In this document: positions 24,252 to 34,433 of the stretch, piece by piece
How the letters are laid out: each line of letters begins with the position of its first letter
How positions within the stretch are numbered: position 1 is the stretch's first letter
Assembly: GCF_026341125.1 (NCBI RefSeq)
Contig: NZ_JAPEOR010000003.1
Span: 868,001 to 932,000 of the forward strand
Source of the DNA: Streptomyces sp. NBC_01142
GTDB taxonomy: Bacteria; Actinomycetota; Actinomycetes; Streptomycetales; Streptomycetaceae
DNA: 64,000 nucleotides
Reading direction: 5' to 3'
Notes under the pieces: model-generated
What the model was told of the DNA's origin: nothing
The model's input: the letters and a program-made list of their open reading frames with translations, nothing else
The model's database searches: none
Position numbers and translations under genes: made by a program

Positions 24252-26650
24252 TCACACCGCAGTCGGACATCTCCGTCGCCGATGCGAATCAGCGCCGTCG
24301 GGTCACCGTCCGGGGTGTCGTACAAGGCGTCGGGTTCCGGCCGTTCCTGTACACCCTCGCCACGGGACTGGACCTGGCCGGGCATGTGACCAACACCGGA
24401 GACGGCGTCGTCGCGGAGGTCGAGGGAGCACCCACGGCCGTAGCCCGGTTCTGCGAACGGATCGCCACCGAGGCGCCCCCGCTGGCGTGGGTGGAGTCCG
24501 TCGACCAGCAGGAGGTCCCCGCCGCGGGCAGTGCCGGATTCGCCATCGTCGCCTCCCGCTCGGAGGGACCCGCGCGCACGCTGGTCTCCCCGGACATGGC
24601 CACCTGCGCCGACTGTCTGACCGAACTGGCCGACCCGGCCGACCGGCGTCACCGCCACCCCTTCATCACCTGCACACACTGCGGCCCGCGCTTCACCATC
24701 GTCACCGGCCTGCCGTACGACCGGGCCCACACGACCATGGCCGGCTTCCCGCTGTGTCCCGACTGCGCCCGCGAGTACGCCGATCCGGCCGACCGCCGCT
24801 TTCATGCGCAGCCGGTCGCCTGCCCCGCCTGCGGGCCCCGCCTGCGTCTGCTGCACGCGTCCCCCGGCGGGCCGCCCCTACCGGGATCAGCGGCGGACCC
24901 GGTCGCCGAAGCCCGCAGGCTGCTGTCCGGTGGCGCGATCCTCGCCGTCAAGGGCCTCGGCGGCTACCACCTCGCCTGCGACGCCTCCAACTCCCGGGCC
25001 GTGGCCCTGCTGCGTCGCCGCAAGGCCCGCGGCGACAAGCCCTTCGCCCTGATGGTCCGGGACGTCGCCGACATCGAGCCCCTCGTGCACCTGAGCGCCG
25101 GGGAGCACGCACTGCTGACCGGCGGCGTCCGGCCCATCGTTCTCCTGCGTCGCCGCGTCGGCGCCCTGCTGCGGCCCGGGGCTCCACGGTTGTCGGACGT
25201 CGTCGCGCCGGGGAGTCCCGACCTCGGCGTCATGCTCCCGTACACCCCCTTGCACCACTTGCTGCTCGGCCTGCCGGGCGACTCGCCGGGGCCGCGCCTG
25301 CTCGTCATGACCAGCGGGAATACGGCCGGCGAGCCGATCGTCACCGACGACGCCGAGGCATTGGACCGGCTGGCGCACCTGGCCGACGCCTGGCTCACCC
25401 ACGACCGCTCGATTCATGTGCCGTGCGACGACTCCGTGGTGCGTATCTGCGACGGCGAGCTGCTCACGGTGCGCCGCGCACGCGGTTACGCGCCCCTGCC
25501 GGTTGCCCTGCCCGTTCCCGTACGGCCGGCCCTCGCCGCCGGGGGCGACCTGAAGAACACGTTCTGTCTCGCCGAAGGGCGCAGAGCCTGGCTGTCCGCG
25601 CACATCGGGGACATGGACGACCTCGCCACGCTGCGGGCGTTCGGGCGCGCAGAACGGCAGTTGGAGTCGATCACGGGGGTGGCTCCCGAGGTCCTGGCGG
25701 CCGACCGGCATCCCGGCTACCGCTCCGCGCAGTGGGCCGAGCGTCATGCGGGTCGCCGTCGGGTCGTGCGTGTCCAGCATCATCACGCACATGTCGCGGC
25801 CGCGATGGCCGAGCACGGCCTGGACGGCAGCCGGCCGGTGATCGGCGTCGCGTTCGACGGGACCGGCTACGGCGACGACGGGGCGGTGTGGGGCGGGGAG
25901 ATCCTGCTGGCGGACTACGACGGGTTCACCCGGTTCGGGCATCTCGCGTACGTCCCACTGCCGGGCGGCGACGCTGCCGTGCGCCGGCCGTACCGCATGG
26001 CACTCGCGCATCTGCGCGCGGCAGGCATTGCCCGGACCGAGGACCTTCCCTGTGCGGCCGCCTGCCCTCCTGATGAACGCCGCCTGCTGGAGCGCCAGTT
26101 GGAGAGGAACCTCAACTGCGTCCCCACCTCGAGCATGGGTCGGCTGTTCGACGCAGTCTCCTCCCTCGCAGGGGTGTGCCACCTGGCCGGATACGAAGCG
26201 CAGGCCGCCATTGAACTGGAGGCCGCCGCGCTGACGGCAGCCGGAGAGGACGGCTCCGGCTACGCGTTCGCACTGCGCCCGGGGGTGGCGGCCGGTCAGG
26301 CCGCAATGACCGCCGACCCCGCCCCCGTACTGGCAGCGGTCGTCGACGACCTGCGCGCGGGTGCTGCGCCGGCCCTCATCGCGGCACGCTTCCACACAGC
26401 GGTCGCCGGTCTCGTGCACAGGACCTGCGTCATGGCCCGCGAGCAGCACGGACTGGACACCGTCGCCCTGACCGGCGGGGTGTTCGCCAACACCCTGCTC
26501 TCCACGGCCTGCGCGGGGGCGCTGCGGAAGGACGGGTTCACCGTCCTGCGCCACCACAAGATCCCCCCGAACGACGGAGGACTGGCACTCGGTCAGCTCG
26601 TGATCGCCGCCCGCACCGCGGCCGGGCACGGGCGCGCGGCCACCGACTGA
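24248..26650 (+). CDS. hypF: HypF carbamoyltransferase for cyanide-ligand synthesis
   Basis: An 800-residue enzyme that uses carbamoyl phosphate to carbamoylate the C-terminal Cys of HypE. Domains in order: acylphosphatase-like ([18 protein letters not shown], residues about 20-37); two zinc-finger pairs (CADC/CTHC, CPDC/CPAC, about 115-200); YrdC-like nucleotide-binding domain ([15 protein letters not shown] and [14 protein letters not shown]); and a Kae1-like C-terminal domain ([39 protein letters not shown]). GTG 24248 overlaps the hypB stop by four bases and removes a long antisense-like N-terminal extension. Length and order are normal for HypF. Confidence 0.95.
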   Translation: MITPQSDISVADANQRRRVTVRGVVQGVGFRPFLYTLATGLDLAGHVTNTGDGVVAEVEGAPTAVARFCERIATEAPPLAWVESVDQQEVPAAGSAGFAIVASRSEGPARTLVSPDMATCADCLTELADPADRRHRHPFITCTHCGPRFTIVTGLPYDRAHTTMAGFPLCPDCAREYADPADRRFHAQPVACPACGPRLRLLHASPGGPPLPGSAADPVAEARRLLSGGAILAVKGLGGYHLACDASNSRAVALLRRRKARGDKPFALMVRDVADIEPLVHLSAGEHALLTGGVRPIVLLRRRVGALLRPGAPRLSDVVAPGSPDLGVMLPYTPLHHLLLGLPGDSPGPRLLVMTSGNTAGEPIVTDDAEALDRLAHLADAWLTHDRSIHVPCDDSVVRICDGELLTVRRARGYAPLPVALPVPVRPALAAGGDLKNTFCLAEGRRAWLSAHIGDMDDLATLRAFGRAERQLESITGVAPEVLAADRHPGYRSAQWAERHAGRRRVVRVQHHHAHVAAAMAEHGLDGSRPVIGVAFDGTGYGDDGAVWGGEILLADYDGFTRFGHLAYVPLPGGDAAVRRPYRMALAHLRAAGIARTEDLPCAAACPPDERRLLERQLERNLNCVPTSSMGRLFDAVSSLAGVCHLAGYEAQAAIELEAAALTAAGEDGSGYAFALRPGVAAGQAAMTADPAPVLAAVVDDLRAGAAPALIAARFHTAVAGLVHRTCVMAREQHGLDTVALTGGVFANTLLSTACAGALRKDGFTVLRHHKIPPNDGGLALGQLVIAARTAAGHGRAATD

Positions 26651-26670
26651 TGCCACGCCCGGCAAGGCCG

Positions 26671-26709
26671 GGCAGACGCACCACCCACATGGCAGACGCA
26701 CCACCCACA
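26671..26709 (+). repeat. Two-copy 20-base tandem repeat before hypC
   Basis: GGCAGACGCACCACCCACA occurs at 26671-26689 and again at 26691-26709, between the hypF stop and the hypC ribosome site. It looks like a simple slippage duplication. It would also lengthen the hypC leader slightly; no function is evident. Confidence 0.8.
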
Positions 26710-26724
26710 GCGAGGAGAACCCCC

Positions 26725-27045
26725 ATGTGCCTGGCGGTACCCGGCAGAGTTCTGGACATCGAGGAACGGGACGGCACCCGGATGGCCACCGTCGACTTCG
26801 GCGGCGTGGTCAAAGAAGTGTGCCTGGAATACCTGCCGGACCTCCAGGTCGGCGAGTACGCCATCGTCCACGTGGGATTCGCCCTGCAGCGACTGGACGA
26901 GGAGTCGGCCAAGCAGACGCTCGAGCTGTTCGCGACCCTCGGGATGCTCCAGGAGGAGTTCGGCGACCCGTGGGAACTGGCCGCGGAAGCGAGCGGATCC
27001 CCGTCGCCCGGCGGCATCGAAGCATCGCAGGAGGTCCAGCAGTGA
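26725..27045 (+). CDS. hypC: HypC/HybG-family maturation chaperone
   Basis: A 106-residue chaperone that carries the Fe(CN)2CO unit with HypD to the large subunit. The diagnostic [14 protein letters not shown] start gives the essential Cys2. The conserved core [16 protein letters not shown] and [19 protein letters not shown] follows. The C-terminal 30 residues form an Ala/Ser/Gly/Glu-rich extension that makes the protein longer than typical HypC. ATG 26725 has GAGGAG 6-10 bases upstream. The stop overlaps the hypD GTG. Confidence 0.95.
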   Translation: MCLAVPGRVLDIEERDGTRMATVDFGGVVKEVCLEYLPDLQVGEYAIVHVGFALQRLDEESAKQTLELFATLGMLQEEFGDPWELAAEASGSPSPGGIEASQEVQQ

Positions 27046-28166
27046 AGTACATCGACGAATTCCAGGACCCCGGCCTGGCCCGACGTCTGCTCGATGACAT
27101 CCACTCCACCGTGACCAGACCATGGGCGTTGATGGAAGTCTGCGGGGGACAGACGCACACCATCATCCGGCACGGCATCGACCAACTTCTGCCGGACCAG
27201 GTGGAACTGATCCACGGGCCCGGTTGCCCGGTGTGTGTCACCCCGCTGGAGGTCATCGACAAGGCACTGGAGATCGCCTCCCGGCCCGGGGTGATCTTCT
27301 GTTCGTTCGGCGACATGCTCCGCGTCCCCGGTACCGGCCGAGACCTGTTCCAGGTCCGCAGCGAGGGCGGCGACGTGCGGGTGGTCTACTCCCCGCTCGA
27401 CGCCCTGCGGGTTGCCCAGCAGAACCCGGAACGTGAGGTGGTGTTCTTCGGTATCGGCTTCGAAACCACGGCGCCCCCGAACGCGATGACGGTGTACCAG
27501 GCGCGCAAGCTCGGCATCCCGAACTTCAGCCTGCTGGTGTCGCACGTGCGCGTCCCCCCGGCGATCGAGGCGATCATGCAGTCCCCGAACTGCCGGGTGC
27601 AGGCCTTCCTCGCAGCCGGACATGTGTGCAGCGTGATGGGCATCGGGGAGTATCCGGAACTGGCCGAACGATTCCGCGTCCCGATCGTCGTGACCGGATT
27701 CGAGCCACTGGACATCCTTGAAGGCGTACGCCGGACGGTCCTCCAGCTCGAACGCGGCGAGCACACGGTCGACAACGCCTACCCTCGCGCCGTCAGACCC
27801 GAGGGAAACCGCGCCGCCCAGGCCATGCTGGAGGACGTGTTCGAGGTCACCGACCGCGCCTGGCGGGGCATCGGTGTCATTCCCGCCAGCGGCTGGCGGC
27901 TGTCCTCGCGTTACCGGGACTACGACGCCGAGCACCGTTTCTCGGTGACCGGCATCGACACCCGGGAACCGGCCGAGTGCCGCAGCGGTGAGGTTCTGCA
28001 GGGCCTGCTCAAGCCCCATGAGTGCGAGGCGTTCGGCACCACCTGCACCCCTCGCAATCCGCTCGGAGCCACGATGGTCTCCAGCGAGGGTGCGTGCGCC
28101 GCCTACTACCTCTACCGACGGCTGGACATCACGACCGCATCTCTGGAGGCGAGCCCCGTTGTCTGA
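27042..28166 (+). CDS. hypD: HypD iron-sulfur maturation protein
   Basis: A 374-residue scaffold on which the Fe(CN)2CO moiety is built. Signature motifs are intact: [16 protein letters not shown] (about residues 31-46), [12 protein letters not shown] (active-site CxxC pair, about 61-72) and [11 protein letters not shown]. The second block is [18 protein letters not shown] and the C-terminal [4Fe-4S] cysteines in [14 protein letters not shown] and [15 protein letters not shown] 27042 overlaps the hypC stop. The 3' end overlaps hypE by eight bases, so translation is probably coupled. Confidence 0.95.
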   Translation: MKYIDEFQDPGLARRLLDDIHSTVTRPWALMEVCGGQTHTIIRHGIDQLLPDQVELIHGPGCPVCVTPLEVIDKALEIASRPGVIFCSFGDMLRVPGTGRDLFQVRSEGGDVRVVYSPLDALRVAQQNPEREVVFFGIGFETTAPPNAMTVYQARKLGIPNFSLLVSHVRVPPAIEAIMQSPNCRVQAFLAAGHVCSVMGIGEYPELAERFRVPIVVTGFEPLDILEGVRRTVLQLERGEHTVDNAYPRAVRPEGNRAAQAMLEDVFEVTDRAWRGIGVIPASGWRLSSRYRDYDAEHRFSVTGIDTREPAECRSGEVLQGLLKPHECEAFGTTCTPRNPLGATMVSSEGACAAYYLYRRLDITTASLEASPVV

Positions 28167-29232
28167 GACCACCGAGCTCCGTGCACCGGACCTCACGGCG
28201 TGGACCTGCCCGGCCCCCTTGCGTGACCAGCCCCGGGTGGTGATGGGCCACGGCGGTGGCGGGGCCATGTCCGCCGAACTGGTCCAGCACGTCTTCGCGC
28301 CCGCCTTCGGCGGAGAGGTGCTGTCGCAACTGGGCGATTCCGCGGCGGTTTCGCTCGGGGGTGTCCGGCTGGCCTTCTCCACCGACTCCTTCGTGGTGCG
28401 GCCGCTCTTCTTCCCCGGCGGCAGCATCGGCGACCTCGCGGTCAACGGCACCGTCAACGACCTGGCCATGAGCGGCGCCCGGGCCGCCTATCTGTCCTGC
28501 GGGTTCATTCTGGAGGAGGGCGTCGAGATCGCGGTTGTGGCACGCGTGGCCGAGCTGATGGGCGCGGCCGCACGCGCCGCGGGCGTCGAAGTGGCCACCG
28601 GCGACACCAAGGTCGTCGAAGCAGGCCACGGAGACGGGATCTTCGTCAACACCGCGGGGATCGGCCTCATCCCGGCAGGCGTCGACATGCGTCCCCAGCG
28701 CGTCGTCCCCGGCGACGTCGTCATCGTCAGCGGTGCGATCGGCGTGCACGGCGTGGCGATCATGAGTGTCCGCGAGGGCCTGGAGTTCGGCGTGGAGATC
28801 GAGAGCGACTGCGCGGCCCTGGGCGGGCTGGTGGAGGCCATGCTCGCGGTGACCCCGGACCTGCACGTACTGCGCGATCCCACCCGCGGTGGGCTGGCCG
28901 CCGCACTCAACGAGATCGCGGCGGCCTCCGGCACCGGGGTCGTCATCCAGGAGCGCAGCGTCCCTGTCCCGCCGCCGGTGGCCAATGCCTGCGCCATCCT
29001 GGGCCTCGACCCGATGTACGTGGCCAATGAGGGCAAGCTGGTCGCGTTCGTCCCCCGTGAGCACGCCGAGGCGGTTCTGGGCGCGATGCGGGCGCATCCC
29101 CTGGGCGCGGACGCGACGGTGATCGGCGAGGCGGTGGAGGCACACCCCGGCATGGTGGTGGCCCGGACCGGACTGGGTGGCACACGGGTGGTCGACCTGC
29201 CGATCGGGGAGCAGCTGCCCCGAATCTGCTGA
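28159..29232 (+). CDS. hypE: HypE cyanide-ligand synthase
   Basis: A 357-residue PurM-like ATPase that dehydrates the thiocarbamate received from HypF to thiocyanate. Motifs: [17 protein letters not shown] at about residues 31-47, [31 protein letters not shown] and [16 protein letters not shown]. The protein ends PRIC, with the essential Cys357 as the last residue. The best start is TTG 28159, eight bases inside hypD and 9 bases after GGAGG; no ATG or GTG gives the full N-terminus at a sensible place. It is the last gene of the locus and is followed by a long hairpin. Confidence 0.95.
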   Translation: MSETTELRAPDLTAWTCPAPLRDQPRVVMGHGGGGAMSAELVQHVFAPAFGGEVLSQLGDSAAVSLGGVRLAFSTDSFVVRPLFFPGGSIGDLAVNGTVNDLAMSGARAAYLSCGFILEEGVEIAVVARVAELMGAAARAAGVEVATGDTKVVEAGHGDGIFVNTAGIGLIPAGVDMRPQRVVPGDVVIVSGAIGVHGVAIMSVREGLEFGVEIESDCAALGGLVEAMLAVTPDLHVLRDPTRGGLAAALNEIAAASGTGVVIQERSVPVPPPVANACAILGLDPMYVANEGKLVAFVPREHAEAVLGAMRAHPLGADATVIGEAVEAHPGMVVARTGLGGTRVVDLPIGEQLPRIC

Positions 29233-29242
29233 CCGGGCCCCT

Positions 29243-29305
29243 GCCGGGCGGCACTGGTGGCGGCTGCTCCACGGAGCAGCCGCCACTACGCAGTGGCCGC
29301 CCGGC
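29243..29305 (+). terminator. Long nested terminator hairpin closing the hydrogenase locus
   Basis: An inner perfect stem, GTGGCGGCTGCTCC (29257-29270) with GGAGCAGCCGCCAC (29273-29286), is enclosed by outer arms GCCGGGCGGCACTG (29243-29256) and CAGTGGCCGCCCGGC (29291-29305) with one bulge. The whole structure can fold into a stem of about 28 base pairs starting 10 bases after the hypE stop. No T-run is present. This is the strongest hairpin in the window. Confidence 0.85.
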
Positions 29306-29349
29306 ACCCCTTGGGCGGCCCCTGGCCCCGGACTCCACCGGGCCCGCCG

Positions 29350-29749
29350 AAGGGCGAAACCGCGAGGTCTGGGCGGAGCGGGTGAGTACGGCGGCGGGCG
29401 AAGCCTTCCTCGTCCAGCGCGCGTATGTGGGCCCTGAGCCAGTCGTTCCCGCCGAGTGGGGAGAACCTGCCGTTTCCCACCCTCACCGTGACGGGCCATG
29501 ACGATGCGGCCGGGGAGTTGCCGACGCTGTACGCCGACGGCCGCGGCGTCGCACGCGCGTACGGCACGAGCCGGGCACGAGCCTGAGTGACGGCGTGTGG
29601 AAGCAGTGGCGTGTGGCTCCAGGCATCCATCAGCGATTCACCGGCGCCTTCACCAACGGGGCGACACGATCACGGGCGGCTGGGTGTGGTCGACCGACGG
29701 TGAGGTCTGGGCGCCGGACTTCGACGTGACGTACACCCGGGTCGAGTGA
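29350..29749 (+). pseudogene. Frameshifted remnant of a DUF1579-like protein
   Basis: Pieces of one protein family appear in successive frames: EAFLVQRAYVGPE, then LPTLYADGRGVARAYGTS in a second frame, then RVAPGIHQRFTGAF, and finally WSTDGEVWAPDFDVTYTRVE ending at TGA 29747-29749. Together they match the order of the C-terminal two-thirds of small beta-barrel (DUF1579-like) proteins common in Streptomyces, which have a YYDSRGV...RFTGTF...W pattern. At least three frame changes and a missing N-terminus make it non-functional. Family assignment is from memory of the pattern. Confidence 0.5.
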
Positions 29750-29950
29750 GGGCAGCCGACGCAGGAACCAGCGCCCGCAAAACTGGCCTTTGAACCGCAC
29801 CTCACTGCGGGTGACTCCGGGGCGTCGCCCTGAAGTCATACAGCTGCATGAGTCCGGCCGTGGCCGGATGCGCTTGCCCCGAGATCGTTTCGCAGGTCGA
29901 CGCCCCTATGAAGGCGAGCTCCGGCGACATCGGCGGCAGTGCGCGGATAT

Positions 29951-30340
29951 CTAGCCGTTCCTCCGCTTGCCGGGCGGGTCCTGCGGGTCCACGCCGGTGA
30001 AGGCCGAGGCGTCCTTCGTGCCGCTGGAGCGCTGTGAGCGGCCCCTGGAACCGGTGTCGTGCATGCCTTCCTCGTCGGCCCTCTTGGCTTGCTCCTCGCC
30101 CCGGCGGCCGGTGCTCTTGGCGGTGTCTCCCGGGACTGACTTCGCCTCCTCCCGGGAGACCTTTCTGCCCTTGCCCTTCTCGGGGGCGTGCTCCTCGGGA
30201 TGGAATGAGCGATGGGCGCTCGGGTTGTCCTGCTGGCGGGTCTCGTCCACGTCCGGTGACCAGCCGTGCTGCTGGCTGCCCTGGTGTCGGCTCGGTCCCT
30301 CGCCTTGCGACGGCTGGGATGACTTCGGCTTCTTCGCCAT
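29951..30340 (-). CDS. Small hydrophilic, probably disordered protein
   Basis: A 129-residue protein starting at ATG 30340 (MAKKPKSSQPSQGEGPSRHQ). The composition is dominated by Lys, Arg, Glu, Gly, Ser and Pro with almost no hydrophobic residues. There is no domain, signal peptide or Cys. A TAG stop at 29951-29953 ends it after KRRNG. Such low-complexity hydrophilic proteins occur in many streptomycetes and resemble desiccation or stress hydrophilins in composition, but function is unknown. Codon bias on this strand is better than on the opposite one. Confidence 0.6.
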   Translation of the reverse strand: MAKKPKSSQPSQGEGPSRHQGSQQHGWSPDVDETRQQDNPSAHRSFHPEEHAPEKGKGRKVSREEAKSVPGDTAKSTGRRGEEQAKRADEEGMHDTGSRGRSQRSSGTKDASAFTGVDPQDPPGKRRNG

Positions 30341-30779
30341 GACCTGGCCTGCCTGTCCTGTGTCTGTGATGGCGCACGGCTGCGCACGCCACCCCGCGGG
30401 TGATCGGATCTTCCCATTTACGAGTAAACCACCCATATCGGTCACCGGTCGGGTCGGCGATGACGAGGGGCGGGCGGGGCGCCCGATGAGCGGCCGGGGC
30501 ATGACCGGCCGGTTTTCTGCGGGATGCGCCGCCGAGGGCGCCCACGGTCGTCCGGGACGAGCAGCGCGGCAGTGGCGGCGCCCTCCTGCTTCCCGGTGCA
30601 GCCGACCGTGTGTTCCTTGTGTGCGGGAGCGCGGGCGGGCAAGAGGGGCTCCCGGCGCACAGTGACGTACGCGCGGAAGGCCGGAGTGCCACGCTCATGG
30701 CCCTTGCCGGCCTGGTAGCACGGATGCTCGGGGGCCACCCGTCGGCGAGGGCCGCCGCGGGTGGGGGCGCAGGGACGGG
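30341..30779. other. Intergenic stretch without a supported gene
   Basis: About 440 bases upstream of the hydrophilic-protein gene and downstream of the RNase HI gene. Short frames are open on both strands, but none has a ribosome site, a recognisable motif or clean codon bias. An AT-richer patch at about 30410-30440 just before the hydrophilic-protein gene probably contains its promoter. Confidence 0.4.
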
Positions 30780-31484
30780 TCAGCCGGCCGTTTCGGCCTC
30801 GGGGCGGCGGCAGTCAGGGTGTCCCCAGCCCCGCTGGCTCTTCGCGATCAGGTCCTTGGCGGCGTACGGCTGACCGCAGTGGCACCGCCCGGCGAACTTT
30901 GCGCGGATGGTCCCCGTAGGGCGCGCCGGGTGGGATTTCGCGGAGGTCTTTTTCGTCGCCCTGGACCGTGGGCCCGTCGTGGCTTCAACGGGAGCAGGGA
31001 TGGGCATCTCCTGCGCGCCTCGTGAGGTGCCGGCGGCTTTCTGTGTCACCGCGGCCTCGCCGGCCGCCTGGTCGGCGATCGCGTTCAGGTGGTCGCCGCC
31101 GACCTGGTGAGCCGGTACGTACAGGAAGTCCACGGTGCGGCCGGTCAGCAACGAATCGATACGCGTGACGAGGTCGCGGTTGGCGACCGGCTGCCCCGCA
31201 GCGGTCCTCCAGCCGTTGCGCTTCCAGCCGGCAATCCACTTCGTCACCGCGTTCATCGCGTACTGCGAGTCCATCCGCACCTCGATCGGTACGGCCGGGT
31301 CGGTGGACTCCAGCAGCTTCTCCAGGGCGGTCAGTTCGGCGACGTTGTTGGTGGCCTTGCCCAGTGGTCCGGCCTCCCAGCGCTCGGGCCGGCCCTGGGC
31401 GTCGGCGACGACCCAGGCCCAGGCGGCAGGCCCCGGATTTCCCTTGGATGCCCCGTCGCAGGCGGCGATGATGCGCTCAGACAT
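30780..31484 (-). CDS. Ribonuclease HI-like protein with Cys-rich C-terminal tail
   Basis: A 234-residue protein. Residues 1-145 form an RNase H fold. The acidic residues are in AACDGASKGNPGPAAWAWVV (Asp9-type), NNVAELTALEKLLE (Glu), RMDSQYAMNAV (Asp) and the C-terminal DHLNAIADQAAG (Asp). These cut the RNA strand of RNA-DNA hybrids. A Lys/Ala/Pro-rich linker leads to a final 35-residue Cys/His segment (FAGRCHCGQPYAAKDL, GHPDCR) that looks like a zinc ribbon or treble-clef nucleic-acid-binding tail. This domain combination differs from housekeeping RNase HI. ATG 31484 is about 100 bases from the divergent sensor gene. Confidence 0.85.
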   Translation of the reverse strand: MSERIIAACDGASKGNPGPAAWAWVVADAQGRPERWEAGPLGKATNNVAELTALEKLLESTDPAVPIEVRMDSQYAMNAVTKWIAGWKRNGWRTAAGQPVANRDLVTRIDSLLTGRTVDFLYVPAHQVGGDHLNAIADQAAGEAAVTQKAAGTSRGAQEMPIPAPVEATTGPRSRATKKTSAKSHPARPTGTIRAKFAGRCHCGQPYAAKDLIAKSQRGWGHPDCRRPEAETAG

Positions 31485-31583
31485 CTCTCGATCATGCCAG
31501 TACCGGCGGGGAGGGCCGACCGAGGGCCGGTGTCAGCGTTCCGTAGACCGTTGCGCAAAGGTATCCAGTGCTAGAAATGAGGC

Positions 31584-34394
31584 ATGAAGGGACGTTCCTG
31601 GCGATCCAGGCTTACGTCAGGCCGCCCACGCGTCGGCCCGCCCCTCCGGGATCGGCCGGGGCGTCCGGATTCGGGACGCGAGCCGAACACTCTGCACGGG
31701 AGCCGCCCCGGGAAGGGCCCCGGAGCGGCACGGCGCCCGCCGCGGCGAGGAGTGCGTTCCCTGATGGGTGTGCGCAGCGCCGCCGGTCAGGTGCTCTTCC
31801 TGCAGATCGTGGTCGCGGTGCTGCTGATCAGCGCCACGGTGGTGGCTCTCACGCTCCAGACGCGGCACGACAGCGAGCGGAATGCCCAGGACCGGTCCCT
31901 CGCCGCCGCCGCGTCCTTCGCGGACGCTCCGGGCATCGTCGCGGCACTGGGATCCCCCGATCCGACCGCCGCGCTGCAACCCCAGGCGGAAAGGGCTCGG
32001 CGCGGATCGCGCGTGGACTTCCTCGCCGTGATGACACCGGACGGGATCCGCTACGCCGACACCGATTCCGCGCTGATCGGCCGGCGCGCCGACGGGGTCG
32101 AACGTGCCGCGGCCGGACAATCCTTCACGGAGATCTTCGAAGGAGCCCCGACTGACGCGGCGCGGGCCGTCGTCCCCGTGATCGATGCCAGCGGTTCCGT
32201 TGTCGGCCTGGTGAGTGCCGGTGTCCGGATCGAGAACGTCGGGGCCGCGGTGGACCGCCAGCTGCCGGTGCTCCTCGCCTGCGCCGCCGCCGCGCTGGCC
32301 CTGGCCGCAGGCAGCTCCGCGCTGGTGAGCAAGCGGCTGCGGCGGCAGACGCACGGCCTGGGCCCTACCGAGATGACCCGGATGTACGAACATCATGACG
32401 CGGTTCTGCACGCCGTGCGCGAAGGGGTACTCATCTTCGGCAGCGACGACCGGCTGATGCTGGCCAACGATGAGGCGCGCAGGCTCCTCGAGCTGCCTCC
32501 TGCGGCGGAAGGACGCCACGTCGCCGATCTCGGGCTCGACGCGGACACCACCGAGCTGCTGGCGTCGGGCCGTACCGTCACCGATGAAGTACACCTGGCC
32601 GGGGACAGTCTGCTGGCCGTCAACACGCGGCCCACGACACTGGACGGCGGGCCTTCCGGCACTGTCGTGACACTCCGGGACACCACCGAGCTGCGTGCAC
32701 TGTCCGGCATGGCCGAGGTGGCCCGAGAGCGCCTGAAGATGCTGTACGAGGCCGGAGTGCGGATCGGCACGACGCTGGACGTGGTGCGCACGACCGAGGA
32801 GTTGTCGGAGGTGGTGGTCCCGCGGTTCGCGGACTTCGTCACCGTCGAGCTGCTGGACCCTGTACTGCGCGGCGAGGAGCCGTCGGGCGAACACACGAAG
32901 ATGCGCCGCACTGCGGTGAGCGGAATCCGCGAGGACGGCCCCTTCCAGCCGATGGGCGACCTGATCAGATTCGTCGTCCCCACGACGCCGATGGCAGCGG
33001 CTCTGGCAAGCGGCCATGCGGTGCTCGAGGCCGATCTGACCGTTGCCCACGGCTGGCGGGAGCAGGATCCCGCAGGGGCGGACCGAGCCCTCGCCTTTGG
33101 CGTCCACTCGCTGATTGCCGTGCCGTTGCAGGCTCGCGGTGTCGTCCTGGGCATGGCCAACTTCTGGCGTTCGGAGCGTCCCGAACGCTTCGAGGAGGAC
33201 GATCTGTCCTTCGTCGAGGAACTCGCCGCCCGCGCCGCTGTCGCCATCGACAACGCGCGCCGTTTCACCCGCGAACACGCCATGGCCCTCACTCTCCAGC
33301 GCAGCCTGCTGCCACGTGTCCTGCCCGAGCAGAACGCCCTGGATGTCGCCTATCGCTATCTGCCCGCGCAGGCCGGGGTGGGCGGCGACTGGTTCGATGT
33401 CATCCCCCTGCCCGGCGCGCGGGTAGCCCTGGTCGTCGGCGACGTCGTCGGCCACGGCCTGCACGCCGCCGCCACCATGGGCCGGCTGCGCACGGCGGTC
33501 CACAACTTCTCCACCCTCGACCTGCCGCCGGACGAGATCCTGGGGCATCTCGACGAGCTGGTCTCCCGTATCGATCAGGAAGAGGGCGACAGCGAGGGCG
33601 GCGGCATCACGGGAGCCACGTGCCTGTACGCCATCTACGATCCGGTTTCAGGCCTCTGCAATATCGCAAGGGCCGGGCACCTCGCCCCCGTACTGATCCG
33701 CCCCGACGGAGCCGTGGACTTTCCCGAGGTGCCCGTCAACCCACCCCTGGGCCTGGGCGCTCTGCCCTTCGAGACCGCCGAACTGCGGCTCCCCGAGGAC
33801 AGTCGGCTCGTCCTGTACACCGACGGCCTCATCGAGCACCGCGACCGCGACATCGATGCCGGCCTCGGCCTCCTGCGCGACACGCTGGCCGACGACGCGA
33901 ACCGGACGCCGGAGCAGACGTGCCAGGCCGTGTTCAACGCCATGGTGCCCTCGCACCGCAGAGACGACATCGCGCTGCTGGTGGCCCGCACTCGCCTGCT
34001 GGACCCCGCCAGGGTTGCCGAATGGGACGTACCCTTCGACCCCGCGGCCGTTGCCCCTGTCCGCGCCGCGTGCGGCCGTCAGCTGGAGATGTGGGGTCTG
34101 GCCGAGATCGGGTTCACCGTCGAGCTGATGCTGAGCGAGCTGATCACCAACGCGATCCGCTACGGCTCCGAGCCGATCCACGTGAGGCTGGTCCACGAGC
34201 GCAGTCTGATCTGCGAGGTGTCCGACGGCAGCAGCACCTCCCCGCATCTGCGTCGGGCGGCGACCATGGACGAGGGCGGGCGCGGCCTGTTCCTTGTCTC
34301 CCAGCTCGCCGGACGGTGGGGCACCAGGTACACGCTCACCGGGAAGGTCATGTGGACCGAACAGTCCCTGGCCGACGGGCAGCAGGCACCCTGA
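31584..34394 (+). CDS. Multidomain membrane sensor with PAS, GAF, SpoIIE phosphatase and ATPase domains
   Basis: A 936-residue signalling protein. Order: Arg-rich N-terminus; membrane segment at about 68-92; extracytoplasmic sensor (Cache-like) to about 225; membrane segment 226-248; PAS-like domain (HDAVLHAVREGVLIFGSDDR) to about 370; GAF domain 385-555; SpoIIE PP2C phosphatase about 565-785 (GGDWFDVIPL, GDVVGHGLHAAATMG, YTDGLIEHR); C-terminal HATPase kinase domain about 815-930 (ELITNAIRYG, DEGGRGLFLV). It combines the kinase and phosphatase arms of anti-sigma partner switching and so could tune a sigma factor in response to an external ligand. ATG 31584 is the longest sensible start; an internal ATG at about 31764 (MGVRSAAG) would still keep both membrane segments. 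Confidence 0.88.
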   Translation: MKGRSWRSRLTSGRPRVGPPLRDRPGRPDSGREPNTLHGSRPGKGPGAARRPPRRGVRSLMGVRSAAGQVLFLQIVVAVLLISATVVALTLQTRHDSERNAQDRSLAAAASFADAPGIVAALGSPDPTAALQPQAERARRGSRVDFLAVMTPDGIRYADTDSALIGRRADGVERAAAGQSFTEIFEGAPTDAARAVVPVIDASGSVVGLVSAGVRIENVGAAVDRQLPVLLACAAAALALAAGSSALVSKRLRRQTHGLGPTEMTRMYEHHDAVLHAVREGVLIFGSDDRLMLANDEARRLLELPPAAEGRHVADLGLDADTTELLASGRTVTDEVHLAGDSLLAVNTRPTTLDGGPSGTVVTLRDTTELRALSGMAEVARERLKMLYEAGVRIGTTLDVVRTTEELSEVVVPRFADFVTVELLDPVLRGEEPSGEHTKMRRTAVSGIREDGPFQPMGDLIRFVVPTTPMAAALASGHAVLEADLTVAHGWREQDPAGADRALAFGVHSLIAVPLQARGVVLGMANFWRSERPERFEEDDLSFVEELAARAAVAIDNARRFTREHAMALTLQRSLLPRVLPEQNALDVAYRYLPAQAGVGGDWFDVIPLPGARVALVVGDVVGHGLHAAATMGRLRTAVHNFSTLDLPPDEILGHLDELVSRIDQEEGDSEGGGITGATCLYAIYDPVSGLCNIARAGHLAPVLIRPDGAVDFPEVPVNPPLGLGALPFETAELRLPEDSRLVLYTDGLIEHRDRDIDAGLGLLRDTLADDANRTPEQTCQAVFNAMVPSHRRDDIALLVARTRLLDPARVAEWDVPFDPAAVAPVRAACGRQLEMWGLAEIGFTVELMLSELITNAIRYGSEPIHVRLVHERSLICEVSDGSSTSPHLRRAATMDEGGRGLFLVSQLAGRWGTRYTLTGKVMWTEQSLADGQQAP

Positions 34395-34433
34395 AGGACA
34401 AAGAGCCACCGCACTGAGCCGGCTCGGGAGCGT

